Source of the DNA: JAITWN01 sp964437335
Lineage (GTDB): Bacteria; Pseudomonadota; Gammaproteobacteria; SZUA-140
Reading direction: 5' to 3'
Assembly (NCBI GenBank): GCA_964437335.1
Contig: CAYTGL010000006.1
Coordinates: 40,345 to 104,344, forward strand
DNA: 64,000 bases
The notes beneath the pieces are model-generated. The model ran no database searches. It was not told the origin of the DNA and saw only the letters and a list, made by a program, of their open reading frames with translations. Of the stretch, positions 1-8,174 are shown one piece after another. A program made the position numbers and the translations under genes. Positions within the stretch are counted from its first letter, which is position 1. Each line of letters begins with the position of its first letter.

Positions 1-107
1 GCCGCCCTCATCATTAGCTTCCGGAGTATTGTTATTAGTGCGCCGGTCGAATCAGAATGCCGCAGAGATTTCCATCGCAGCTGATACGAAACCGGACGGA
101 GGTCGGG

Positions 108-142
108 ACCGTCCGGCGCGTTCAACGCACGCGCCGGACGGT
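108..142 (-). terminator. Perfect 13-bp hairpin downstream of the cytochrome c gene
   Basis: Arms at 108-120 and 130-142 are exact reverse complements separated by a 9-nt loop, and the structure begins 11 nt past the cytochrome stop codon. Position and stem strength suggest a transcription terminator for the minus-strand cytochrome unit, but no T-run follows on that strand, so it could also be an mRNA 3'-end stabiliser. Confidence 0.55.
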
Positions 143-152
143 TGCCGGTGGT

Positions 153-995
153 TTATTGACCTATTGCCTTCATCCTATCATGAGCCACATGGACACCGTG
201 GTCATAAGGCGTGCGGTTGCTGCCGGTCGCAAAGTAGGGATCCGCTACCGAGAGGTAGGCTGCGGCGTCCAGAATATCCTGATCGGATAACTTCTGGGCC
301 ACCTTCTGCATCTGCCCCATCGGATCGTTGGCCCTGCTGCCGTCGCGCCACTGCCTCAACTGGGCGACCAGGTACGTATAGCGCTGCTGGCCGATCATCG
401 GGTAAACCGGCGGTGCGCCGGCCCCGCCCACGCCATGGCAGGACTTGCAGGCCGGTACGCCAGGTCCCTGACTGCCGAGATCACGCGGATAGCCGTCAGT
501 CCTGACCGGGCTGCCAAACTCGACGAGTTGACGGCCACGATAGGGCCTGCCGACCTCGACGCCGCTCGCGGCCAGCTCTTCGAGGTAGCTCTCGTTGAAC
601 AGATATGGGCTGGCAGGAAATTTGTTGGCGAGATAGGTCGCGACATCGATCCTGTCCTGAGGACTCAGCGCCGCGGCGAATGCGTTCATGACCACGCCCG
701 CGCCCTGCGGCGTACGCTTGTTAGCGGCGAAGTCCTCGAGTTGCTTGTACAGGAACGTAAAGAACTGACCGGCAATCCGGGGAGCGCCCAACGCATCAAT
801 TCCGGTCCCGTCTTCACCGTGACAGGACAAGCAGGCTGCCGCATCGCCTTTCCCTTGTGTAAAGATTTTATGGCCATTGGCCATGTCGCCCGGCCCGAGG
901 GAGTACAAACCCTTCGCAGCCATCGCATTACCCGTCGACAGCGCAAACCCGATCATCACCGCAATCGCTGTCAATACCAGCTTCTTGTGTCCCAT
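153..995 (-). CDS. Di-haem cytochrome c (cytochrome c4-like)
   Basis: Exported electron-transfer protein of 280 aa. A signal peptide covers about residues 1-26 (hydrophobic core, then NAMA before the likely cleavage). Two haem-binding motifs are present, CLSCH at 55-59 and CKSCH at 183-187, each starting a similar ~90-residue domain with methionines placed to act as distal haem ligands; this tandem layout is that of the c4 family, which passes electrons to terminal oxidases. The ATG at 995 is chosen over an upstream start because a GGAGGGG ribosome site sits 8 nt before it and it gives an intact signal peptide. A 33-aa membrane peptide is encoded just upstream on the same strand; the next gene downstream is outside the window, so the partner oxidase cannot be identified. 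Confidence 0.9.
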   Translation of the reverse strand: MGHKKLVLTAIAVMIGFALSTGNAMAAKGLYSLGPGDMANGHKIFTQGKGDAAACLSCHGEDGTGIDALGAPRIAGQFFTFLYKQLEDFAANKRTPQGAGVVMNAFAAALSPQDRIDVATYLANKFPASPYLFNESYLEELAASGVEVGRPYRGRQLVEFGSPVRTDGYPRDLGSQGPGVPACKSCHGVGGAGAPPVYPMIGQQRYTYLVAQLRQWRDGSRANDPMGQMQKVAQKLSDQDILDAAAYLSVADPYFATGSNRTPYDHGVHVAHDRMKAIGQ

Positions 996-1096
996 TTGCA
1001 GACCCCTCCCGCGTGTAAACTCGCCACTTTCCGTAGAGTCACCGCCGCAGTTCACTGCGATAGCTCCTCGCGAAGATTTCTATTGTTATTCAGAGC

Positions 1097-1198
1097 CTAC
1101 TTCGAATTCACCCAGAGCAGCACCGCCGCCAGGGTAAACGCCAATCCGAACCAGATCGCATAGACTGTAACGACACCTGCTGTATCCAGTACAAACAT
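1097..1198 (-). CDS. 33-aa single-pass membrane peptide upstream of cytochrome c
   Basis: A short reading frame opens with ATG at 1198, preceded by a near-perfect ribosome site (GGGAGGTG, 4 nt spacing), and closes with TAG at 1097. The product has one hydrophobic segment (about residues 8-29, from VVTVYAIWF to AAVLLWV) and ends NSK. It lies about 100 nt upstream of the di-haem cytochrome gene on the same strand and behind a good extended -10 promoter. Small one-helix subunits are common in terminal oxidases (CydX, CcoQ, subunit IIa of ba3 oxidases); size and context fit such a role, but I recognise no specific family. Its function is inference; its translation is well supported by the ribosome site. 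Confidence 0.6.
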   Translation of the reverse strand: MFVLDTAGVVTVYAIWFGLAFTLAAVLLWVNSK

Positions 1199-1259
1199 TG
1201 CACACCTCCCGTCTTCTCTGTCCAGCGGGTGCCCCGCCATTATTTTATTGACCCGGCCC

Positions 1260-1289
1260 AGTATAGCAAGACCGCGATTGACGCAACAA
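1260..1289 (-). promoter_or_regulatory. Extended -10 promoter for the 33-aa peptide/cytochrome c unit
   Basis: On the minus strand, TATACT (1265-1260) is preceded by TGC, giving an extended -10, and TTGTTG (1289-1284) lies 18 nt upstream as a weak -35. Transcription would start about 55 nt before the 33-aa gene. Confidence 0.5.
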
Positions 1290-1300
1290 TTCCTGATTCT

Positions 1301-1336
1301 GATGCCGTTCGTGCTCAGGATGCCGTTTGTGCTCAG
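1301..1336. repeat. Tandem 18-bp direct repeat
   Basis: Two adjacent copies, 1301-1318 and 1319-1336, of GATGCCGTTCGTGCTCAG differ at one base. They lie just upstream of the promoter of the cytochrome unit, so they could be paired protein-binding sites; no known regulator is recognised. Confidence 0.6.
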
Positions 1337-1859
1337 ACTGTCAGATATTATTCTTGATAGTAGGACTACAGAGATTGGGTGTTATTTAACATGACTCGAA
1401 ATCGCAATGCAAGACTTGTATGAGTCGCGCGCGCAATCGGTCCCCCGTCCCGGAGGCCGGCCCTGCTGCGCGTGGCGCTGGTTTCCGCCGTCTCGTGCCC
1501 CGGAAAATGCGAACATCCTAAATTTACAGGGAAAATCGGGTACCGGGCAATGGCGCAGGGCCTCGGCGCGCATCGGATGACGCACAACGCACCCCCGTCA
1601 CCGGTGTTCCTTCTGGACCGGGCGTCACTGCTGGTGCATTATGTGCGCTGCGCGCGCCGTGGTGAAGCGAAATCGGCGGTTCAGCAGGTCGCGGCAAGCT
1701 GCGGTGTCCGCTCCGGGTATCCGTATACCATCCTGTCATTCGTGCAACGACCGGCCTCTGTGCAAGGCGGCAAATCGCGCGGCGCCAAGCCGGCACGCAG
1801 GCGTCCGGCGCATGACAGGATATACGGCCGGACAATGACGGAAAGATGATCCGGAACGC
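1337..1859. other. Non-coding stretch with one long-range inverted repeat
   Basis: No convincing gene was found. Reading frames here (for example 1472-1849 plus, 1524-1868 minus) have no ribosome site and no recognisable domain. The one clear structure is an inverted repeat: 1721-1739 pairs with 1812-1827 over 16 bp with a 3-nt bulge, enclosing about 72 nt. It lies 30-140 nt upstream of the next gene, so it may be part of a structured leader or a degenerate small-element remnant. Confidence 0.4.
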
Positions 1860-3353
1860 ATGATGCAATCGGTCAATTCACACGCAATCAACTATTTCGA
1901 ACGGTACTGGGGCATTCTCGTCCTTCTGCTATGGGGCGCCTGCCTGCTCGTCTTCGAAGTCATCCGCCCCGATCGCTATGGCATCGATGAAGGCGCCGCC
2001 CGCGCCCTGATCCTGAACTGGGCCGTGTTCGACCGGGTCCTGAATCCGCTGATCACGCTTGGTATCCCCGATTTCCGCGCGATGCTGTTCATTCCACTCG
2101 GGGCCTACTGGTCGGGCAACCTCCTCGCGGCAAAGATCTTCACGATGCTGATGGCCTTCGTCGCGGTCACGCTGCTGTATCGCTGGAGCAGGCACACCGC
2201 CGATAGCGAAACCGCGCTGATCGCCGGCGGCCTGTTGCTGATCTTCCCGCTGTTCATCAACCAGGTCGACTCGATCGCCGCGGGCGCCTATCTGCTGTTG
2301 ACCTTCACGGTCGGCGCGTGGATCTCGCGGAAGCATGACGACGCGCCGCGTCCGCTCAGTACCTGGTTCTTTATCATGATGATCTGGGTGCTGATCACGA
2401 TCACCATCCACCCGCTCGGGCTCGCTTACCCGGCGGCGCTCGCATGGTACTGGCATAACAAGGAAATCGCCGACCTGCGCCGCAAGAAATACCTGTATAT
2501 CGGGCTTGCGCTGATCGTCTCGATCACGACCGCGATGCGCGGCGGCTGGCAGTCCACCGAATGGCTGCAAAATCCGTTTTTCACACTGGGCCAGTCGTGG
2601 CACGCGCTGACCGGAGTCAGCGGAGAACCCGGCATGCTCGTGGCCACGCTGCTGACTCTCGCATTGCTCGTAATCGCCTGGGTCGACCGGCGATTCCTGA
2701 CGACCGACCTGCTCGGTACGACGCTGCTGTTCGGCGTCATCATCGGGCTTGCCGCGGCTGACCCCGCATGGGCGTTGATCGCGGTCACACTGGTCCTGTT
2801 CCGCGGCGCCTATCACCTGGTACGGCTCAACACCTTGATGGCTGCGGGAGGGAGAGGACTGCTGCGCAACCGGGCGCTCGTACTGAGCGTGTTCTTCCTG
2901 ATCTCGATCAGCTCGATGATTTCCGACAAGGCGCGGGTTCAGGCGATCCAGGCCGGCGAGATGAGCCCGCAGGACGAACTGATCCGCATCATCGCACAGG
3001 AAGTAGCGGACAATCTCGAGGCCACGGAAAAACTGAGGATCGCCAGCCAGTGGCCGGGACGCACGATGATCGCGACCCGGCTCGATACCTTCCAGCTTCC
3101 GCCCGATACCGAGCAGACCAACATGGAGTTCCTCGCGTCGCTGAGCGGCATCACCCATCTGATCTTCGACCCGACCGACCCGCAAAATGCCTTCCTGGTC
3201 AGGCGCGTCTCGGAATTGACCGGTGTCACCCAGACCCTCGACGTCAACGAGGGCGGCGTCCTCCTCCAGATCATGGCCTGGGATGCGGAGGATCTGGCAG
3301 ACCTGCCCGCCGGCGACAGTTTAATGGGGTCTGACCCCATTAATCTTTATTAA
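1860..3353 (+). CDS. Multi-pass membrane protein, possible GT-C type glycosyltransferase
   Basis: 497-aa integral membrane protein with about ten hydrophobic segments in its first 350 residues and a soluble C-terminal part of about 140 residues. The first loop carries RYGIDEGAAR (about residues 39-48), an acidic Asp-Glu pair after the first helix; GT-C glycosyltransferases that use polyprenyl-phosphate sugars keep a catalytic acidic motif in that loop, which is the only basis for the suggestion. Start is the ATG at 1860 with GGAA 6 nt upstream; an in-frame ATG follows at 1863. The last residues (MGSDPINLY) are encoded by a dispersed palindromic repeat, so the natural C-terminus has been replaced or extended. 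It converges on mutM with 1 nt between stop codons. Confidence 0.6.
   Translation: MMQSVNSHAINYFERYWGILVLLLWGACLLVFEVIRPDRYGIDEGAARALILNWAVFDRVLNPLITLGIPDFRAMLFIPLGAYWSGNLLAAKIFTMLMAFVAVTLLYRWSRHTADSETALIAGGLLLIFPLFINQVDSIAAGAYLLLTFTVGAWISRKHDDAPRPLSTWFFIMMIWVLITITIHPLGLAYPAALAWYWHNKEIADLRRKKYLYIGLALIVSITTAMRGGWQSTEWLQNPFFTLGQSWHALTGVSGEPGMLVATLLTLALLVIAWVDRRFLTTDLLGTTLLFGVIIGLAAADPAWALIAVTLVLFRGAYHLVRLNTLMAAGGRGLLRNRALVLSVFFLISISSMISDKARVQAIQAGEMSPQDELIRIIAQEVADNLEATEKLRIASQWPGRTMIATRLDTFQLPPDTEQTNMEFLASLSGITHLIFDPTDPQNAFLVRRVSELTGVTQTLDVNEGGVLLQIMAWDAEDLADLPAGDSLMGSDPINLY
3321..3343. repeat. GGGTC(A/T)GACCC-type dispersed palindrome, copy 1
   Basis: A perfect palindrome of two 11-bp arms (3321-3331 and 3333-3343) around one T, core GGGGTCTGACCCC flanked by TTAAT/ATTAA. 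It lies inside the 3' end of the membrane-protein gene and directly before the mutM stop codon. Related copies occur at 26554, 30218 and 36978. Confidence 0.75.
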
Positions 3354-3354
3354 A

Positions 3355-4170
3355 CTAGCGCTGGCAAGCAGCGCAGTACCAGGTCGCGCGCTGCGCTTGC
3401 CGGATACTTCTGATGGTCGCGCCGCAGCCCGTGCACGGCAGTCCGTCCCGCCCGTAGACCTTGAGTTGCTGCTCGAACCACCCCTTGCGTCCCTGTTCAT
3501 CATGGAAATCGCGCAGGGTCGTGCCGCCCTGCCGGATCGCATCGGCGAGTACCTGCCGGATCGCATCGGCAACGCGATCGTAGCGCGGCGCGGATATCCG
3601 CCCGGCCTGGCGCAGCGGACGGACGCCGGCGATCCACAGCGCCTCGTTCGCATAGATGTTACCGACGCCGGCGACCGTCGCGGCGTCCATCAGGAAGGGC
3701 TTGATTGCGGTCGTTCTGCCGCGTGATCGCATATGAAGCCAGGCGCCGGTGAAGGCCTCACTGAACGGTTCCGGCCCGATGTTCCTAAGCAGTTCATGAC
3801 GCAGCGGGTCACCGGTGGTCCATACCGCAAGTCCGAAGCGGCGCGGATCCCGGTAACGCAGGACGACGCCGTCCGTGAGCACGATATCGAAGTGCTCATG
3901 TCTGTCCGGAGTGGCGCCGGTTCGCACGAGGCGCAGGCTGCCAGACATGCCGAGATGCAGGATCACGGTCCCGGCATGAGTCCGCAACAGCAGGTACTTG
4001 GCCCGGCGCTCGACCGCCTCGATCGTCTGACCCGGCAGTCCGCGATCGAGCCGGCGCGACAGCGGCAGGCGCAGGCGGCGTTCGCGCACGACGAGCGCCG
4101 CGACCTTGCGGCCGGTCAGTGCCGGCGCGATGCCGCGGCGCGCGGTCTCGACTTCAGGCAGTTCGGGCAT
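3355..4170 (-). CDS. mutM: Formamidopyrimidine-DNA glycosylase
   Basis: Bifunctional DNA glycosylase/AP lyase (Fpg, 271 aa) that removes 8-oxoguanine and other oxidised purines. The protein begins with the diagnostic MPELPEVE, in which Pro2 is the Schiff-base nucleophile and Glu3 a catalytic acid. The C-terminus carries the four-cysteine zinc finger (CTGC... and YCAACQR) that binds DNA. Length is normal for the family. A second 8-oxoguanine repair gene, mutY, lies at 35.5 kb. It follows the DUF4340 gene by 15 nt on the same strand and may be read with the upstream ABC cluster. Confidence 0.97.
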   Translation of the reverse strand: MPELPEVETARRGIAPALTGRKVAALVVRERRLRLPLSRRLDRGLPGQTIEAVERRAKYLLLRTHAGTVILHLGMSGSLRLVRTGATPDRHEHFDIVLTDGVVLRYRDPRRFGLAVWTTGDPLRHELLRNIGPEPFSEAFTGAWLHMRSRGRTTAIKPFLMDAATVAGVGNIYANEALWIAGVRPLRQAGRISAPRYDRVADAIRQVLADAIRQGGTTLRDFHDEQGRKGWFEQQLKVYGRDGLPCTGCGATIRSIRQAQRATWYCAACQR

Positions 4171-4185
4171 ATTCAGGCATCGCCG

Positions 4186-5049
4186 TCATCGCAACAGCGC
4201 GTCCGGGTCCGGCGTCGGCTTCAGCATCCGACTGCCCTGATCCGAGCCCAGATGATAGACGAGCCCGGCCTCGGGTAGCGCCAGCACGAGATCGGCTTCC
4301 GATTCAATGATGTGATACTCGAGCGGCTGCCCGCTGCCCTGCAAGGTTATGCTGATCTTCCCCTGCGCCACATCGCCGTCGTAAGGTTGAACGAGAAGCG
4401 CGTTGGCATGAGTCCATGCATCGACGATCTGGTTCAGTGCATCCATCGAAATCTCCCGCTCCGGTTCGATCCTCCAGCGGCCCTGCGCATCCTGCTCGAT
4501 CGTGAAATCCGGCAGCACCAGTCTGACAGGATGGCTTCCTGCGGGCAGCAGGCGGTTCGACACGAACGACGCGGGACCGAGCTCCAGGCGATCCAGGTAA
4601 TTGTCATCGACCAGGTGGACGATATTGCCGACCTGCACATAACGCCGGTGATCAATCGGTTCGGTGTCACCAAAGGCGATGTCAACAGTGCCGATGCGCA
4701 ATACCGCGCGTGGCGGGTCGAGACCAAATCCGGCCAGTTCACCGGGCGCGGCCGCGAAGCGCGCATGGCTGGTTGCGTTGACAATCTGCAGTAGCGGCTC
4801 GATCCTGAATTCGTTGGCCGGCGCCTGCAACGGCGCCGACAGGCGCCACTGGCTGTGTTCGCCGCGCTCGAGGACGATCTCGTCGTGACCGCTCCGCTGA
4901 ATCATGATCCGCGCGATTTCTTCCACCGCGAGGGCGGTAAGCCGGGTGGAACCCGCATCCCGGTCGATGCCAGGCTCGAGCCAGACGACCAGAACCAGCG
5001 CCGCCACCATGACGGCAAGCCCCAGATTGAGCAAAAGACGCTTCAGCAT
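4186..5049 (-). CDS. DUF4340-type protein of a Gld-like ABC cluster
   Basis: 287-aa protein with one N-terminal membrane segment (about residues 8-23) and a long extracytoplasmic part. The repeated beta-strand pattern, with the blocks QWRLSAPLQAPANEFRIEPLL and FGLDPPRAVLRIG, is that of DUF4340. Proteins of this family are typically encoded directly after GldF/GldG-like genes, as here (6-nt gap), and probably form part of the same envelope complex. The molecular function is unknown. The start ATG follows the GldG stop closely and places the membrane anchor at the N-terminus. Confidence 0.8.
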   Translation of the reverse strand: MLKRLLLNLGLAVMVAALVLVVWLEPGIDRDAGSTRLTALAVEEIARIMIQRSGHDEIVLERGEHSQWRLSAPLQAPANEFRIEPLLQIVNATSHARFAAAPGELAGFGLDPPRAVLRIGTVDIAFGDTEPIDHRRYVQVGNIVHLVDDNYLDRLELGPASFVSNRLLPAGSHPVRLVLPDFTIEQDAQGRWRIEPEREISMDALNQIVDAWTHANALLVQPYDGDVAQGKISITLQGSGQPLEYHIIESEADLVLALPEAGLVYHLGSDQGSRMLKPTPDPDALLR

Positions 5050-5055
5050 GCCGCA

Positions 5056-6429
5056 TCAGCGCCGGCGGCGCCGGAACCAGATCACCAGGCCGCTGGCGAG
5101 CAGGGCGGCCGGCAGCACCAGCAGGAAACCGAAACCGATGACGGCAGTCGTCAGCGGCGTGAATTCCAGTGACAGGTCAGGAGCGGTGCGCGCCGGGATA
5201 TCGATGAAGCGGTCGTCACTGGCGAGCCAGTTCGCAATGTTGAATCCGAGCTGCAGGTTGCCGCCCAGACCGAGGAAACCGTTCGACAGGAAATCGCTGT
5301 CGGCGACGACGAAAATACGCTGTGTCCGCGCTTCCGGAGCAGCATCGATCTTGCGCGTCAGCGCGACACCGAGGGTCAGCGGCCCCGGGATATCCACGCC
5401 TTCGTCAAAGGTTACCGTCCCCATGACTTCACCGCTTTCGAGCCAGGTTCCCGACAGCGTCCGCAGGACCGGGGCGGTCTCCCAGATGACAGGAGATCCG
5501 ATCGTGATCGCGCCGGCGACCGGAAACAGCGTATTGCGATCGAATCCACGCGTCAGTTCATGCAGCGGGTAGTTCGCGACCAGCGTAACGCGAGGATCAT
5601 CGATGCCGAACAGCATCGAGCCGACCTGTGACACCGTCGGATCGACGACGACGCCCTGTTCGAAGCGGATGCCCAGGTATTCAGCGAGCGGCTCGAGCCC
5701 GTGCAGGCCATCCCCGGGTTCGGCCAGCCACAGCAGATTCCCGCCGCGCTCGACATGCTCGCTGATGATCGCGACCTCACCGGGCATCAGTACGGATTGC
5801 GGGGCGGCGATCACCAGCGCAATCGCCTCCGGCAGGATCGCGGGCGCTTCGACGAGATTGATTCGGGCGGCGTCTATGCCCTTGCTTCGCAATTGTTCGG
5901 TCCACACCTGGTAATCCTGATCGGCGCGGCCGTCCGGGTTCCGCTCGCCGTGACCGGCAAGGAACAGCAGCCGGCGGTCACCGCCCCGCGCAAGACGCTG
6001 CAGCGCGTTCGTCAGGCCGCTTTCAGAGACGTCGCGCAGGCGCTCCTCGTGATTCAGAAAGGCGATGACCAGTTCGCCGTCGGCGATGCCGAGCTCGCGC
6101 GCGCGCTGCGGCTCGCGATCGGGATTAATGAATTCCAGCCGGATATCCGCTTTGTGGCGCTGGTAGCGCGCGACGAGGTCTCCGATATTCCTGCGCAGCA
6201 ACGGCGGCGCCTCGCGCGCCCATGCGGTAATCCGCACTTCCTCCGGCATCTCGCGCAATAGCGCGATACTGGCCTCCGACAGCGTGTTGCGACCGCTTGC
6301 GGTCCAGTCCGCCTCGTAGGCATAGCGCGTGCTGAGCCAGCCGAGCAAGCCGATGACAACAAGGAAAAGCAGCACGAACAGCAGCGTCTGCAGCCGCAAC
6401 ATGCGTCGTGTACGAGTCGTCACCTTCAT
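5056..6429 (-). CDS. GldG-like ABC system extracytoplasmic subunit
   Basis: 457-aa protein with a membrane segment near the N-terminus (about 14-32) and another at the C-terminus (about 425-450), between them a large extracytoplasmic domain starting LSTRYAYEADWTASGRNTLSEAS and containing the GHGERN block typical of the GldG/ABC-type uncharacterised transport family (DUF4350-like fold). In Bacteroidetes GldA-GldF-GldG serves gliding; related proteobacterial clusters are common and have no settled function. Follows the permease gene with a 4-nt gap. Confidence 0.82.
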   Translation of the reverse strand: MKVTTRTRRMLRLQTLLFVLLFLVVIGLLGWLSTRYAYEADWTASGRNTLSEASIALLREMPEEVRITAWAREAPPLLRRNIGDLVARYQRHKADIRLEFINPDREPQRARELGIADGELVIAFLNHEERLRDVSESGLTNALQRLARGGDRRLLFLAGHGERNPDGRADQDYQVWTEQLRSKGIDAARINLVEAPAILPEAIALVIAAPQSVLMPGEVAIISEHVERGGNLLWLAEPGDGLHGLEPLAEYLGIRFEQGVVVDPTVSQVGSMLFGIDDPRVTLVANYPLHELTRGFDRNTLFPVAGAITIGSPVIWETAPVLRTLSGTWLESGEVMGTVTFDEGVDIPGPLTLGVALTRKIDAAPEARTQRIFVVADSDFLSNGFLGLGGNLQLGFNIANWLASDDRFIDIPARTAPDLSLEFTPLTTAVIGFGFLLVLPAALLASGLVIWFRRRRR

Positions 6430-6433
6430 CGTA

Positions 6434-7186
6434 TCAATGTTGCAGGCGATAGGAATCGAGGCGTCTTATGCTGAGCACCAGAAAAGTCACGACTATCAGC
6501 AGATAGTAGATCACGTCGGCGCTGCTGAAGGCTCCGCGCAACAGTGGTTCGTAATGACGCAGCATCGACAGGTAAGTCAGCGTGCTGTCTTCGCGATCCG
6601 CCGCGCCGGTGCCCCAGTCGATGATCCACAGCAGCAACAGCGCCCCGAATCCTGCAACCGCGGCGATCGTCGGCTGGCTGGTCAGTGTCGACATGAACAG
6701 CCCGACCGCAGCGAAGGCGGCGAGCAGCAGGAACAGGCCGAGCAGGCCGGACGCGACCAGGCCGGGATCCAGCGCGCCGGCCAGCAACAGTGACAAGGGC
6801 ATCAACGCGATCAGAACCAGCAGCAGAAACAGGAAGCCGAGCACGCCGAGATATTTACCGAGGACAATCTCGGTCATCGAGATCGGCGCCGAGAACAACA
6901 GCGAAAGGGTGCGATTGCGCAACTCGTCGCTGACCAGGCGCATCGTGACCAGCGGGACGATCAGCAGCAGGATGAAAGCCGCGTTGCCGAACAGCGGCGC
7001 GATGACCAGTTCGGTGACCCCCGGCGCGCCGGGCATACCGCTCAGCCGGGCCTGGATCTGCAGGAAGAAATCGACCTGTGACGAGAATATCCAGGCGAGC
7101 ACGACCTGCATCACCGCGAGCAGCGTCCACGCCAGCGGCGACAGAAACAGGCTGCGCAACTCGCGGCCGGCAATCGCCAGGATCAT
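6434..7186 (-). CDS. GldF-like ABC transporter permease
   Basis: 250-aa permease with six predicted membrane helices, ABC-2 type. It begins IAGRELRSLFLSPLAW, the standard amphipathic entry of GldF/NosY-like permeases, and contains the DELRNRTLSLLFSAPIS stretch that faces the ATPase. The ATG at 7186 overlaps the ATPase stop codon by one base (TGATG); a GTG one codon earlier is possible. It should form the membrane channel for the ATPase encoded immediately upstream. Confidence 0.88.
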   Translation of the reverse strand: MILAIAGRELRSLFLSPLAWTLLAVMQVVLAWIFSSQVDFFLQIQARLSGMPGAPGVTELVIAPLFGNAAFILLLIVPLVTMRLVSDELRNRTLSLLFSAPISMTEIVLGKYLGVLGFLFLLLVLIALMPLSLLLAGALDPGLVASGLLGLFLLLAAFAAVGLFMSTLTSQPTIAAVAGFGALLLLWIIDWGTGAADREDSTLTYLSMLRHYEPLLRGAFSSADVIYYLLIVVTFLVLSIRRLDSYRLQH

Positions 7187-8160
7187 CACGCCGCGACCTC
7201 CGAATGATTGCCCTGTCCCGCCGCCATGGTTTCATCGCTGCGGGTGATATCGACGAAGATCTCCTCCAGCGACCTGCGTTCCTGGGTCGCTTCACAGAGG
7301 CGCCAGCCCCTCGCGACCGACGCTTCAATAAGACGCTCCGCGGTGTCATCGGCGTCCGGCATATACTGCAGGCGAAAGTGGCCGTCACCGAGATCGTCGA
7401 CCGCGGCAATGCCCGCGAGGGCCTCGAGCTCGGCACGCGGCGGCGGATTGCGAAATCTGACCGAAAGGCAGGACACGATCATCTGGCGTTGCAGGCCCTC
7501 GATGGTGTCATTGAACACCAGGGCGCCGCGGTGGATGATCTGCACACGGTCGCACACCGCCTGCACTTCCGGCAGTATGTGCGTCGACAGGATAACACTG
7601 TGGTCGCCGCCGAGTTCGCGGATCAGGCTGCGTATCTCCCGGATCTGAATCGGATCGAGCCCGACCGTAGGCTCGTCGAGGATCACGACTGCCGGGTTAT
7701 GGATGATCGCCTGGGCGATACCGACACGCTGCTGAAATCCCTTCGAGAGATTGCCGATCAGGCGGCGCCCGACGTCGCCGAGACCGCATCGTTCCTTTGC
7801 GCGTTCAACCGCCGCTCGTAACCGGTCGCGTGGAATCCGATTCAGTCGCGCGCAGTAGCGCAGGTACTCATCGACGGTCAACTCGCGATACAACGGGGGT
7901 TGCTCCGGCAGATAGCCGAGATGCGACTTTGCCGCCGCGGGTTCATCAAGGATATCGCTGCCGTTGATCAGCACGCGTCCGGCGCTCGGGGCCAGATTGC
8001 CGCTGATGATCTGCATCGTCGACGATTTTCCTGCCCCGTTCGGCCCCAGAAAACCCAGCACCTCTCCTCGCCCGATCTCAAAGCTGATATCGTTGACGGC
8101 GCACAAATGACCGTAGTATCGGTACAGGTGCTCTACCTGTACCAGGCTGTCCCTGTTCAT
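7186..8160 (-). CDS. GldA-like ABC transporter ATPase
   Basis: 324-aa ATP-binding subunit. Walker A GPNGAGKSS (about 38-46), Q-loop YLPEQPPLYRELTV, signature LSKGFQQRV, Walker B with VVILDEPTVGLDP and the H-loop STHILPEV are all intact. The C-terminal 80 residues form the extra domain seen in ABC-2 exporters. It is the first gene of the ABC cluster that runs through the permease, GldG-like and DUF4340 genes. The likely -10 box lies only 8 nt upstream of the ATG and no ribosome site is visible, so the transcript may be nearly leaderless. Confidence 0.92.
   Translation of the reverse strand: MNRDSLVQVEHLYRYYGHLCAVNDISFEIGRGEVLGFLGPNGAGKSSTMQIISGNLAPSAGRVLINGSDILDEPAAAKSHLGYLPEQPPLYRELTVDEYLRYCARLNRIPRDRLRAAVERAKERCGLGDVGRRLIGNLSKGFQQRVGIAQAIIHNPAVVILDEPTVGLDPIQIREIRSLIRELGGDHSVILSTHILPEVQAVCDRVQIIHRGALVFNDTIEGLQRQMIVSCLSVRFRNPPPRAELEALAGIAAVDDLGDGHFRLQYMPDADDTAERLIEASVARGWRLCEATQERRSLEEIFVDITRSDETMAAGQGNHSEVAA
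8121..8143. repeat. Perfect 9-bp inverted repeat inside the start of the ABC ATPase gene
   Basis: GGTACAGGT (8121-8129) and ACCTGTACC (8135-8143) are exact reverse complements with a 5-nt loop, at about codons 7-13 of the ATPase gene. It can form a hairpin just after the start codon or be a protein-binding site. Confidence 0.6.
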
Positions 8161-8168
8161 GGGCGATC

Positions 8169-8174
8169 ATTATA
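8169..8174 (-). promoter_or_regulatory. -10 box very close to the ABC ATPase start codon
   Basis: A consensus TATAAT on the minus strand (8174-8169) ends 8 nt before the ATG at 8160. No clear -35 is seen 16-18 nt upstream. If used, transcription would begin within about 2 nt of the start codon. Confidence 0.4.

Noticed and set aside
1..14. Possible start codons (ATG at 14 and 11, minus strand) of a gene running off the left edge
   Set aside because: Only four codons are visible and the ribosome site is weak; a gene cannot be supported.
1472..1849. 125-aa frame in the non-coding stretch
   Set aside because: No ribosome site, no recognisable domain, and interrupted by the inverted repeat.
1929..3185. 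418-aa frame opposite the membrane-protein gene
   Set aside because: Very charged, low-complexity Arg/Asp/Gln composition with no homology pattern; the plus strand encodes regular membrane helices.
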